Positions 1 through 6,341 of a DNA stretch of 18,610 bases are shown piece after piece. Position 1 is the first letter of the stretch. The number at the start of each line of letters is the position of its first letter. This stretch comes from CAIJXB01 sp964455905 (GTDB lineage: Bacteria; Chlamydiota; Chlamydiia; Chlamydiales; Rhabdochlamydiaceae): positions 1-18,610 of the forward strand of contig CAYVYN010000009.1 of NCBI GenBank assembly GCA_964455905.1, read 5' to 3'. The notes under the pieces are model-generated. The model was not told the origin of the DNA. It ran no database searches and saw only the letters and a program-made list of their open reading frames with translations. Position numbers and translations under genes: made by a program.

Positions 1-2
1 AG

Positions 3-806
3 CAGATCCTGGTCATGAGCACCGCGCGGCCCAAGCTCGTCGTGGCCAACAACGTCTTCGCGCACGCCGACGATCTTCTGGGCATCGTCCGCGGCGTCAA
101 AACGCTTTTGCCCGACGGCGGCGCGTTCGTCTTCGAGGTGCAGTACGTCGTCGACATGGTGCAGCGCGGGCTGTTCGATATGGTCTATCACGAGCACCTC
201 TCGTACCACTCCGTCGGTTCGCTGCAGAAGTTTTTTCGCCGGCTCGACATGACGCTGGTCTCGGTCGAGCAGGTCGACACGCACGGCGGCTCGATCCGCT
301 GCACGGTGCTCAACGCCGAGGGCCCGCCAACGGCGTCGGTGCGCGCGATGATCGAGCTCGAGCGCGCGGCGCTGACGACGCAGGCGTGGGAGGCGATGTC
401 GGTGCGCGTCGCGCGCGCGGGCGTGCAGCTGCGCGGCTATCTCGCGCGCATCAAGCGCGAGGGGCAGCGCACGATCGCGGGCTACGGAGCTCCTGCCAAG
501 GCCACGACGTTGATGCGTGAGCTGCGCCTGGGCGCCGATTTGATCCACCACGTCGTCGACGACTCGCCGTGGAAGCAGAGCCTGTGCATGCCGGGCACGC
601 AGATTCCCGTCCAACAGCTCGAGCGCGTGAGTGGGCTCATGCCCGACGGTAGTTGCAAGACCGTCTATCGCTTCCCCGACGTGTTCGTGATCTTCGCGTG
701 GAACTTCGCCGACTCCATTCTCGACAAGCTCCGCCGCATCGGCTTTTTCGACGGGCGGCGCAGCGCGATCGTGCCCCTTCCCGAATTCAGAGAGGTTTGG
801 TCATGA
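3..806 (+). CDS. Sugar C-methyltransferase, C-terminal part (5' end cut by window)
   Basis: The frame is open to the left edge, so the true start lies outside and an apparent ATG at 15 is internal. The visible part has the signature of SAM-dependent NDP-hexose C-methyltransferases (TylC3/NovU type). Counting from the ATG at 15, these are YHEHLSYHS at residues 58-66 (the His-rich active-site strip), GYGAPAKATTL at 156-166 and VDDSPWKQSLCMPGT at about 180-194, which mark the family's C-terminal domain. The N-terminal zinc-binding domain and most of the SAM fold are missing, as expected for a family of roughly 400 residues. The product should add a methyl group to a carbon of a nucleotide-linked keto-sugar in the cytoplasm. 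The stop overlaps the next start (ATGA at 803-806), so it heads a coupled block with an SDR and a Gfo/Idh enzyme. Family assignment is firm; the substrate is unknown. Confidence 0.88.
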   Translation, partial: QILVMSTARPKLVVANNVFAHADDLLGIVRGVKTLLPDGGAFVFEVQYVVDMVQRGLFDMVYHEHLSYHSVGSLQKFFRRLDMTLVSVEQVDTHGGSIRCTVLNAEGPPTASVRAMIELERAALTTQAWEAMSVRVARAGVQLRGYLARIKREGQRTIAGYGAPAKATTLMRELRLGADLIHHVVDDSPWKQSLCMPGTQIPVQQLERVSGLMPDGSCKTVYRFPDVFVIFAWNFADSILDKLRRIGFFDGRRSAIVPLPEFREVWS

Positions 807-1036
807 AGATTCATCACGTCTACGAGATCCATCGCACGGTCGAGGAGGGCAAGCCCGACGCGTTCACGATCCGCTTCCGCCTCAAGGACGGCCGTCGCGC
901 GGGGCGTCTGGTCGAGCCTGGTGAGACCATCGACCAGGCGCTGCAAGTGGTCATCAAAGGTGAGGCTGAGCTCGAGAAGCTCAGCGCTCAGCTCTGCGTC
1001 GAATCACCACCTATCATGCGAGGCGAGACCAAGTGA
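803..1036 (+). CDS. Small hypothetical protein, 77 aa
   Basis: I chose the ATG at 803 because it overlaps the upstream stop (ATGA) and follows an AGAGAGG ribosome-binding sequence; the frame stays open further upstream, inside the methyltransferase gene. The product is small, charged and soluble, with a beta-rich start (MKIHHVYEIHRTVEE), a central FTIRFRLKDGRR stretch and a helical second half. No signal peptide, membrane segment or metal motif is visible. Its stop overlaps the GTG start of the SDR gene (GTGA at 1033-1036), so it sits translationally coupled between two sugar enzymes. I do not recognise the family. Confidence 0.7.
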   Translation: MKIHHVYEIHRTVEEGKPDAFTIRFRLKDGRRAGRLVEPGETIDQALQVVIKGEAELEKLSAQLCVESPPIMRGETK

Positions 1037-2094
1037 CTAACAATTTCGTGCAGCGGCAGGACGTCCAGGAGATCGTCGACGGGCTCGGGGATCACGCCGA
1101 GCAGTTCGCCGGCAAGAGCGTGCTCATCACCGGAGGGCTCGGGTTCCTCGGCCGCTACTTTTGGGCGGTGCTCGAGCACCTTAACGCTACGACGCTCCGG
1201 GGTCGCGAGGTCCACGTGATGCTCGTCGACTCGATGATCGCCTGCGGCGCCGCGGTGCCCCCCGAGCGCGACTCCAAGTTTGTCCAGTTCTTCAAGAAGG
1301 ACATGTCCGAGCTCGACGTGCCCAAGTACAAGGTGGATTTTGCGCTGCACTGCGCTGGCATCGCGAGCCCGTTCTACTACCGGCAGCACCCGCTCGAGAC
1401 GATCGACGCGGCGATGTCGGTGCGTAATACGCTCGAGATCGCCAAAGCCAACCCGGGCTGCAGGGTCGTCTTCTTCTCGAGCTCGGAGATCTACGGCAAC
1501 CCGGACGCGGCGCACGTGCCGACGCGCGAGAGCTACAACGGCAACGTCTCGTGCCTCGGGCCGCGCTCGGTGTACGACGAGAGCAAGCGGCTCGGCGAGA
1601 CGCTGGTGCGCGCGTACAACATCGCGCACGGCGTGCCGGGCATGATCGTCAGGCCCTTCAACGTCGTCGGCCCAGGCATGCAGCACACCGACTACCGCGT
1701 GCTGCCGAACTTCGCGGCGCGGCTGGTGCGCGGCGAGCCGTTGCAGGCGTACGGCGATGGTAAACAAACGAGGACGTACTGCTACGTCTCGGACGCGATC
1801 GAGGGGTTCCTCCGCGTGCTGCTGCTCGGCAGCCCGGGCGAGCCCTACAACATCGGCAACCCGAGCCCGGAGCTCTCCGTGCTGCAGTTCGCCGAGCGCG
1901 TCTCCGCGGCGTTCGGCTCGGACTTGAAGGTCGACGTCGTCGAGCACCCGGACACCTACCCCGCCGACGAGCCGCAGCGCCGCTGCCCGGACATCACCAA
2001 GGCCCGGGAGCAGATCGGCTACCAACCGCGCGTACCACTCGAGGAGGGTCTCCGGCGCTTCGCGGCGTGGGCGCAGGAGAATTACCCACGGTAA
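1033..2094 (+). CDS. NAD-dependent epimerase/dehydratase (extended SDR, UXS/RmlB-like)
   Basis: This is a 353-residue extended short-chain dehydrogenase. The Rossmann glycine motif GGLGFLG is at 34-40, the HCAGIASP loop at 107-114, the catalytic serine strand FFSSSEIYG at 147-155, and the catalytic pair Y181/K185 lies in SVYDESKR. RPFNVVGPGM follows at 207-216. The SSSEIYG...GPRSVYDESKR combination is typical of UDP-glucuronate decarboxylase/dTDP-glucose dehydratase relatives, which act on nucleotide sugars through a 4-keto intermediate. The start is GTG at 1033, overlapping the previous stop; the length fits the family. Next to a C-methyltransferase and a Gfo/Idh oxidoreductase it probably supplies or reduces a keto-sugar. 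Family is certain; the exact reaction (decarboxylation, dehydration or epimerisation) cannot be read from the sequence. Confidence 0.9.
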   Translation: MTNNFVQRQDVQEIVDGLGDHAEQFAGKSVLITGGLGFLGRYFWAVLEHLNATTLRGREVHVMLVDSMIACGAAVPPERDSKFVQFFKKDMSELDVPKYKVDFALHCAGIASPFYYRQHPLETIDAAMSVRNTLEIAKANPGCRVVFFSSSEIYGNPDAAHVPTRESYNGNVSCLGPRSVYDESKRLGETLVRAYNIAHGVPGMIVRPFNVVGPGMQHTDYRVLPNFAARLVRGEPLQAYGDGKQTRTYCYVSDAIEGFLRVLLLGSPGEPYNIGNPSPELSVLQFAERVSAAFGSDLKVDVVEHPDTYPADEPQRRCPDITKAREQIGYQPRVPLEEGLRRFAAWAQENYPR

Positions 2095-2276
2095 TGCGCC
2101 CACGTGTTTCCGACTCTACACGTCGCGCGTGTCGCACGCACAAGTGGCGACGTGTTGAGAAAAATTGGTACCTGCCCGCTTGCCCGACTTACGCGCAACG
2201 TCAGTCGGGCTTCGACACGGCGGCGCAGATTATTGAGCAGTGCGCCTACTGCGGCGTGGAGAGAAAATCAAAATGA
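2094..2276 (+). CDS. Cys-containing mini-protein, 60 aa
   Basis: This small gene fills the gap between the SDR and the oxidoreductase. Its ATG overlaps the SDR stop (TAATG, 2092-2096) and its TGA overlaps the next start (ATGA, 2273-2276); such coupling at both ends is strong support. The product is basic, with an early Cys and His (RACRTHKWRR), a mid-chain ACPTYAQ and a C-terminal CAYCG, a spacing suggesting a small zinc-binding knuckle. There is no signal peptide or membrane helix. It resembles in style the many CxxC mini-proteins on the minus strand of this window. Function unknown. The same frame is open a little further 5' (ATG at 2067, inside the SDR), but the coupled start is preferred. 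Confidence 0.6.
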   Translation: MRPRVSDSTRRACRTHKWRRVEKNWYLPACPTYAQRQSGFDTAAQIIEQCAYCGVERKSK

Positions 2277-3121
2277 GCATCATCCTCATCGGCCACGGTA
2301 AGTGGGGCGCGAACTACGTGCGCACCGCGCCCGACGCGGGCTGTGTCGTCGACGTTTGTATGTCGCGTCCACCCGACCTTGACCAACTCGCCAAAACTCA
2401 CCAAGGAGTCATCATCGCGACGCACCCGCCCGACTCGACGCGCCTGGCGATCGAGGCGCTCGAGGCGGGCCTGCACGTCATGATCGAGAAGCCCGCAACG
2501 CTCGACGTGCGGAGCGCGAAGTGGCTCGTCGAGGCCGAGCGCAAGTCGGGCAAGATCGTGCTGGTCAACCACCAGCACCTTTTCGCGCCCGGGTACGAGG
2601 AGCTGCGCGCGCGGCTCCTCGCGGACGATGCCCACGCGAGCACCCACATCGTGCACAGTCAAGCAGGCGGTCCCGGGCCCGTGCGCGCCTACTCGGCGCT
2701 GTGGGACTACGGCCCGCACGACGTGTCGATGGCGCTCGACATCATCGGCCCTGCCAAGCTCGAGACCATCAGGTGGTACGATCTAGAGGGATGTGGGGAC
2801 ATCGTCTTCGTCGGGGAGCGCGGGTGGGCCGATCTCACCGTCTCCAACAAGTTCGTCGAAAAGCAGCGCTGGTTCGCCGTCGACCACTTGAACTACTACG
2901 ACTACAAGCACCCGTTGACGCGGGGTAGCTTCGACCACGAGGTGTGCCTGCCCGTGCCCAACCTCGGCGAGCTCCCGCTGACCCGCTCACTGCGCGCCTT
3001 CGCGGCAGCCGTCGCCGCGGGCGGCACCGACGACCGTCGTTTCGGGGCACGCTGGGCGCTCGACGTCGCGCGGGTGCTCGCCGCGGCCGAGGCTTTTGCT
3101 TCGGCGCCGCCGATCGTCTAA
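2273..3121 (+). CDS. Gfo/Idh/MocA-family NAD(P)-dependent oxidoreductase
   Basis: The 282-residue product starts MSIILIGHGKWGANYVR, a nucleotide-binding GxGxxG (G7, G9, G12). The family's EKP triad follows at 72-74 in VMIEKPATLD, where the Lys is usually catalytic, and a WDYGPHDVSMAL segment lies in the substrate-binding half. The start at 2273 has GGAGAG (2258-2263) upstream and overlaps the previous stop; an in-frame ATG at 2240 is less likely because it puts residues before the Rossmann strand. The enzyme is somewhat short for the family (commonly 320-390), with a compact C-terminal half. It probably oxidises or reduces a sugar or sugar nucleotide together with the neighbouring SDR. Family is confident, substrate unknown. 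Confidence 0.85.
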   Translation: MSIILIGHGKWGANYVRTAPDAGCVVDVCMSRPPDLDQLAKTHQGVIIATHPPDSTRLAIEALEAGLHVMIEKPATLDVRSAKWLVEAERKSGKIVLVNHQHLFAPGYEELRARLLADDAHASTHIVHSQAGGPGPVRAYSALWDYGPHDVSMALDIIGPAKLETIRWYDLEGCGDIVFVGERGWADLTVSNKFVEKQRWFAVDHLNYYDYKHPLTRGSFDHEVCLPVPNLGELPLTRSLRAFAAAVAAGGTDDRRFGARWALDVARVLAAAEAFASAPPIV

Positions 3122-3132
3122 CCTCGCTACTC

Positions 3133-3417
3133 ATGGTGATGACTGCCGTGGCGATCGACTGCGAGACGTGTTCCCCCGAACGTCCATGTTTTGAGTGCCT
3201 GCTCCTGGACAGCGAGGGTGCAAATTTAGCGATTTCGCAGCGACTCGATACAATGGCGCGAGATGATCACCGACGAGCAGAAGCAGTTCGACGCGCTTGT
3301 GGCGGAGATCCGCCAGCTGCGGCAGCAGTGCGAGCGCCTGCTCGAGCGCCTCACTGCGTCGACCAACACCAACCTGCAGTTGCTTGGGCGGGTCGAGAAG
3401 CTTACGAAGCAGGTTGA
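3133..3417 (+). CDS. Possible small CxxC protein, doubtful
   Basis: Between the oxidoreductase stop and the coiled-coil gene there is a 141-bp gap. A frame opening with ATG at 3133 encodes CETCSPERPCFEC, a C-x2-C-x5-C-x2-C pattern resembling a zinc knuckle, followed by a plausible helical stretch. From 3263 onward this frame lies under the coiled-coil gene in another frame, becomes Arg/Ala/Pro-rich and looks like off-frame sequence, with no stop until 3417. The first 43 codons look protein-like and the remainder does not. It may be a remnant or chance. Confidence 0.2.
   Translation: MVMTAVAIDCETCSPERPCFECLLLDSEGANLAISQRLDTMARDDHRRAEAVRRACGGDPPAAAAVRAPARAPHCVDQHQPAVAWAGREAYEAG
3225..3254 (+). 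promoter_or_regulatory. Candidate sigma70-like promoter for lysis cassette
   Basis: TTTAGC (3225-3230, weak -35) and TACAAT (3249-3254, one mismatch to TATAAT) are separated by 18 bp in a locally AT-richer stretch of a very GC-rich region. Transcription would start near 3260, almost at the ATG at 3263, implying a nearly leaderless mRNA; the absence of a clear Shine-Dalgarno before 3263 fits that. This is sequence resemblance only. Confidence 0.35.
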
Positions 3418-3889
3418 TCGCCTCACCGACTCACAGCTGACGCTCCGCCAGCGCCTGTCCGACGCCGTCGATCAGCGCCAGTACGCCGTCGACGCGCTCG
3501 CGCACATCCAGAAGCTCCACGAGCAGCTCGCCGAAAAGGTCGGCATCGTCGGCGCCGCCGTCGTCGAGGTCGGCGACAAGGTCGATGCCACGGGACAGCA
3601 CAAGACGCTGCCGACGTCGCCGCCGAATGACAGCGGACCGCTCGTCACGCCCGCGGATCCGTGGTACGCGCGGCTGCTGTTTCAGTTGACGCGCGCGCCC
3701 GGGCGCACGCAGGTGCTCGCGATCGTGCTGCTCGTGATCGCGCTTATCACGGCGCTCGTCGTGTCCGGCGAGCAGGTGGCCAAGTGGCTACCCAACCGCG
3801 TGCAGGGGGAGACCAAGATCGAACCCGAGCCGGAGCCCGAGCGGCGCTCGCGCCAGAAGAAAAAGGAGAGCCCCGATGACCACCCGTAA
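3263..3889 (+). CDS. Coiled-coil, single-pass membrane protein, 208 aa
   Basis: The N-terminal 110 residues are heptad-rich and charged (for example IRQLRQQCERLLERL), predicting a long coiled coil. A Pro/Ser-rich linker follows. One strong hydrophobic segment at about 151-168 (VLAIVLLVIALITALVV) precedes a highly charged tail with a Glu-Pro run and RRSRQKKK. There is no cleavable signal sequence. It is the first gene of the lysis-type cassette and its end overlaps the endolysin gene by 14 bp, so it could be a membrane-tethered lysis accessory or a structural/tail protein. I do not recognise the family, and the ATG at 3263 lacks a good ribosome-binding site. Confidence 0.75.
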   Translation: MITDEQKQFDALVAEIRQLRQQCERLLERLTASTNTNLQLLGRVEKLTKQVDRLTDSQLTLRQRLSDAVDQRQYAVDALAHIQKLHEQLAEKVGIVGAAVVEVGDKVDATGQHKTLPTSPPNDSGPLVTPADPWYARLLFQLTRAPGRTQVLAIVLLVIALITALVVSGEQVAKWLPNRVQGETKIEPEPEPERRSRQKKKESPDDHP

Positions 3890-4496
3890 CCCGGAGCGCG
3901 AGGGCGCGCCGTGGAAGCAAGACATTATCTTCCCCGTCGGCGCCGATCCGCTCGCCGTCGCGGCTGTGATCTGCGCGATGGACGCGTGGACGCGCGGCGT
4001 GCGCGAGTCGGGCGGCGCCAACCGCGGCCCCGAGGTCGAGCAGTACCAGCTCGGCTGGCGCGCCAACCGCGGGTACCTGCTCGGCGAGCGCTGGTGCGCC
4101 GCGTTTGTCCGCTACGTCTACGAGAAGGGCGCCAGCGACGTTGGTCTGATCTCGCCGTTCGTCGGCTGGCGGCGCGCCGACCGCGACAAGGCGGACACGG
4201 ATCTGGCGAGCGCGACCAAGTGGCTCGAGGCGGCGCGGTGGCTCGAGGGGCTCGGGCAGACGCGTCTCGTCGACTCCCCGGCGTTCGGCGACGTCGGCCT
4301 GTTCGTCGACCCCAACCACGTCGTGCTCGTCGTCGACCCCGACCCGGGCCCCGCGGCGCGCGCTCGCGCGGCGGCGCTTGGCATCGAGCGGCCGATCGTC
4401 ACGATCGAGGGGAACTTCCAGAACCGCGTCGAGATGGTGCTGCGCGACGCGAGGGATTTCCGCGCGTTCGTGCGCGTGGTAGGCTCGACGTCATGA
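3876..4496 (+). CDS. CHAP/NlpC-P60-like peptidoglycan hydrolase (putative endolysin)
   Basis: The 206-residue protein carries the CHAP-type amidase layout. NRGPEVEQYQ at 49-58 leads into GERWCAAFVRYVY, with the likely nucleophile C74 at the start of the helix. GDVGLFVDPNHVVLVVD follows, with the likely catalytic H148, and then IVTIEGN at 174-180, a usual Glu/Asn position. Such enzymes cut amide bonds in peptidoglycan stem peptides or cross-bridges. There is no signal peptide, so release would depend on a holin, and an LLH-like holin gene follows directly (ATGA overlap at 4493-4496). An AAGGAG sequence at about 3864 supports the ATG at 3876. The motifs match the family well; the cleaved bond is unknown. 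Confidence 0.78.
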   Translation: MTTRNPEREGAPWKQDIIFPVGADPLAVAAVICAMDAWTRGVRESGGANRGPEVEQYQLGWRANRGYLLGERWCAAFVRYVYEKGASDVGLISPFVGWRRADRDKADTDLASATKWLEAARWLEGLGQTRLVDSPAFGDVGLFVDPNHVVLVVDPDPGPAARARAAALGIERPIVTIEGNFQNRVEMVLRDARDFRAFVRVVGSTS

Positions 4497-4852
4497 CGCA
4501 AGAGAAGCTGGACCTGCTCTACAAGTTCTTGACGACGAGTCCACTCGTCGCCGCGCTCGTCGCGTATCTGATCGTGCTGCTGCGCGCCAAGACGACCGAG
4601 CTGCTCAAGACGCGCGACGAGCACCAGCAGCAGGAGGCCCACGTCGCGGTGCTCGCGGCCAAGGAAGATCTCGCTGCCGAGAACATCCCCGATGGTAAGG
4701 CGGCCAAGACGCAGGCGCTCGCCGCGCTGCGCGCGTCGTTCCCGAAGATCAGCGACGCGAGAGCCGAGACCTTGATCCAGGCTGCCGTCGCCGCGACCCC
4801 GGGCGCGGGCGCCACGGGCGCCGCCGAGCGCGAGAAAGGATCTGCGTCATGA
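4493..4852 (+). CDS. Putative holin, LLH-like, 119 aa
   Basis: I chose the ATG at 4493 because it overlaps the endolysin stop (ATGA); the frame is open upstream but only as off-frame sequence. The product has one hydrophobic segment near the N-terminus (about 14-30, SPLVAALVAYLIVLLRAK). A charged Gln/Glu-rich helix follows, then a C-terminal KTQALAALRASFPKISDARAETLIQAAV block. A single N-terminal membrane helix plus that kind of C-terminal segment is the pattern of the LLH-family phage holins. Position directly after the endolysin agrees. It would make membrane lesions at the end of infection. An antiholin or small membrane accessory is an alternative. Confidence 0.65.
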   Translation: MTQEKLDLLYKFLTTSPLVAALVAYLIVLLRAKTTELLKTRDEHQQQEAHVAVLAAKEDLAAENIPDGKAAKTQALAALRASFPKISDARAETLIQAAVAATPGAGATGAAEREKGSAS

Positions 4853-5289
4853 TCGCTCTTCGATCTGTTTTGCTCGCGATTGGCCTCAGCTTCGCGCTGG
4901 CCGGCTGCATCACGTTCACCGACGCAGCCTATCGCACCAAGGGCTCCGTCGCGGTCGGCCTCTCGACGGCAGTGGAGATCTGGCAGGAGCTCGACCTGCA
5001 GAAGCAGCGCGATCTGATCGCCGACGCCAAGACGCGGACGGAGATCGACGCGATGCTCGCGAACTACCGCGCGGGTGAGCAGGCGAAAGTCGTCAAGGCA
5101 TTCAAAGCGTGCCGCCACTCGCTCGCGGCGCTGTCCGCGGCGCTGCGCGGCTACGAGGCGGGGACATCAAAAAAGCCGCAGCTCGAGGCCGCGCTCCGAG
5201 AAGCCTTGACCGCGCTCGGCGAGCTCGTCGCGGCGATTCGTGCAGCGGGCGGCAACCTCGATTTCGCCAAGCTGCTGGCGGAGAGCTAA
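4849..5289 (+). CDS. Lipoprotein of the lysis cassette, 146 aa
   Basis: The start ATG at 4849 overlaps the holin stop (ATGA) and has AAAGGA upstream. The N-terminus is a classical lipoprotein signal: charged MIALR, a hydrophobic core and lipobox LAGC with the modified cysteine at residue 20. The mature part is helical and Ala/Glu/Arg-rich, with no further domain that I recognise. It should be lipidated and membrane-anchored, facing the periplasm. Coming right after endolysin and holin, it could act like an outer-membrane spanin subunit, though it is larger than usual o-spanins and no matching i-spanin is obvious. The lipobox implies a bacterial host with lipoprotein processing; spanin use would imply a Gram-negative one. 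Confidence 0.72.
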   Translation: MIALRSVLLAIGLSFALAGCITFTDAAYRTKGSVAVGLSTAVEIWQELDLQKQRDLIADAKTRTEIDAMLANYRAGEQAKVVKAFKACRHSLAALSAALRGYEAGTSKKPQLEAALREALTALGELVAAIRAAGGNLDFAKLLAES

Positions 5290-5291
5290 CC

Positions 5292-5507
5292 ATGTGGGCT
5301 GAAATTCTGAAGATCGGCGCGGCGGGAATCGGCATGATCCTCGACTACGCGACGGCGAACGAAGCGCGTAAGGCAGAGCTCCGCGCCCAGGCGAACGTCG
5401 ACGAGGCCGCGGCGTACGATCTGATCGACAATCACCTGCTCGACGGGAACAAAGTCATCGACGACGAGGTTGACAAGAAGTTCGGTCCTCGCCCGACGCA
5501 CCTCTAG
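5292..5507 (+). CDS. Small hypothetical protein, 71 aa
   Basis: The ATG at 5292 follows a GGAGAG ribosome-binding sequence, two bases after the lipoprotein stop. The N-terminus has a short hydrophobic/amphipathic stretch (IGAAGIGMILDYA) and then a charged helical region ending in DKKFGPRPTHL. It is the last plus-strand gene before the transcription switch; its TAG stop shares the tetranucleotide CTAG with the stop of the converging minus-strand gene. Function unknown; it may be a lysis accessory. Confidence 0.65.
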   Translation: MWAEILKIGAAGIGMILDYATANEARKAELRAQANVDEAAAYDLIDNHLLDGNKVIDDEVDKKFGPRPTHL

Positions 5508-5905
5508 TCGTCTTCGGCCAGGACTCTCAGACGGTGCGATTTTTTCATCGCGCGAAATTCAATCTGACGTATTCGTTCGCGCGTCAATCCGAACATCTTG
5601 CTGATCTCTTCGAGCGTCAGCCCGCCCTTGTCCGCGACGTCGATAGAGCAGGTTTCCGGCAGCGCGTCGACCTCCGCGCCGGGGAAGTTCAGCTTGATGT
5701 TGCCGCTGTCGACGACCTCGAGAAACAGGTGGTGCCTGCAGGAGACGAACGGGCAGGGGCGCTGCGCGTTCGTACCACCCGGCAGGCACTCCCGTCGCGT
5801 CGCGGGTAGCGTCTCCAGCTCCTCGATCATCTCGTCGCGCTCGGCGATCGTGAGTTTTTTGGTGCGAATGGTCCGGCGGACCTTGGGTGGACGTTCGTCG
5901 TTCAC
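5504..5905 (-). CDS. Sigma-region-4-like HTH protein with four cysteines
   Basis: The 133-residue product has a C-terminal helix-turn-helix nearly identical in style to sigma70 region 4: LTLEEISKMFGLTRERIRQIEFRAMKK at about 96-122, where the GLTRERIRQIE recognition helix would contact a -35 element. Upstream lies RPCPFVSCRHHLFLEV with C51 and C56, plus C40 and C86, which could bind a metal. No sigma regions 2 or 3 are present, so this is not a complete sigma factor. Proteins with this CPFVSCRHHL...TLEE...RERIRQIE layout are, to my recollection, frequent in myxobacteria and their phages. It diverges from the HTH gene across an 85-bp control region. Likely a transcription regulator for phage genes; exact role inferred. 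Confidence 0.8.
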   Translation of the reverse strand: MNDERPPKVRRTIRTKKLTIAERDEMIEELETLPATRRECLPGGTNAQRPCPFVSCRHHLFLEVVDSGNIKLNFPGAEVDALPETCSIDVADKGGLTLEEISKMFGLTRERIRQIEFRAMKKSHRLRVLAEDD

Positions 5906-5957
5906 TCCCGCCGGAGTGTATCACTTTTGGTTTTTTACTCGTTTAGCGTTCTTCCCT

Positions 5958-5976
5958 TGTCAAATAAAAGTTGACA
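5958..5976. promoter_or_regulatory. Operator-like inverted repeat TGTCAA-N7-TTGACA
   Basis: A perfect 6-bp inverted repeat with a 7-bp A-rich spacer lies in the divergent intergenic region between the sigma-4-like gene (minus) and the HTH gene (plus). Each arm also reads as a TTGACA -35 box on one strand. On the minus strand the arm lies 52 bp before the sigma-4-like start, though no strong -10 is found at 17-18 bp. The symmetry suits a dimeric HTH repressor such as the adjacent gene product. Binding is inferred. Confidence 0.5.
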
Positions 5977-5990
5977 CCCGGGAGCTCGTC

Positions 5991-6341
5991 GTGGCATTGC
6001 CTGAAGGGATGCCCGATCCGTCCGAAAAGAAACTGACCCAGTTTGGCAAGTTGCTCGAGAAGCAGAAGCTCTCGCAGTCGCAAATCGCCCGTGACTTCGG
6101 ATTGAGCCGCTACTACGTCTGGCAACTGTGCTGGGGTTTGCAGGTGTCGGGACCAAGCCGTCAGCTCCGCGAGGACATCGCCGAGTGGGCCTGGAAGTAT
6201 TTCAAGGTTCGGATCGACGAGAAGAAGTGGCCAGAGCCGAAGCCTGTCGCAAGCCAGCGCGGCGCAGCCACCACAGCCCGATCCCTACCGCGTCCCACAC
6301 GTCGCCCTGCAGCTTCTGGTTCTTCCCGCACCGCTCGCTGA
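5991..6341 (+). CDS. Cro/XRE-like HTH DNA-binding protein, 116 aa
   Basis: I chose the GTG at 5991 because GGAG (5981-5984) lies six bases upstream; an ATG at 6009 lacks proper spacing, and the frame further 5' runs antisense to another gene. Residues 17-50 form a helix-turn-helix: FGKLLEKQKLSQSQIARDFGLSR, then YYVWQLCWGL as the recognition-helix side. A Trp-rich helix (EDIAEWAWKYF) follows. From about residue 71 the protein lies antisense over the resolvase gene, and its tail is Arg/Pro/Ser-rich and low in complexity. It is a candidate repressor or Cro-like switch acting on the adjacent inverted repeat. The only plus-strand gene in the right-hand part, it meets RuvC tail to tail. Confidence 0.65.
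   Translation: MALPEGMPDPSEKKLTQFGKLLEKQKLSQSQIARDFGLSRYYVWQLCWGLQVSGPSRQLREDIAEWAWKYFKVRIDEKKWPEPKPVASQRGAATTARSLPRPTRRPAASGSSRTAR

Noticed and set aside
988..2103. 371-codon open frame antisense to the SDR gene
   Set aside because: Arg/Val/Asp-rich composition without domains, lying exactly opposite a clear SDR with all motifs; a GC-driven shadow.
5500..5510. Bidirectional terminator between converging genes
   Set aside because: The two stops share only CTAG; no GC hairpin followed by a T run is present nearby.
5598..5990. N-terminal extension of the HTH protein
   Set aside because: It runs antisense to the sigma-4-like gene, and a good GGAG precedes the GTG at 5991.
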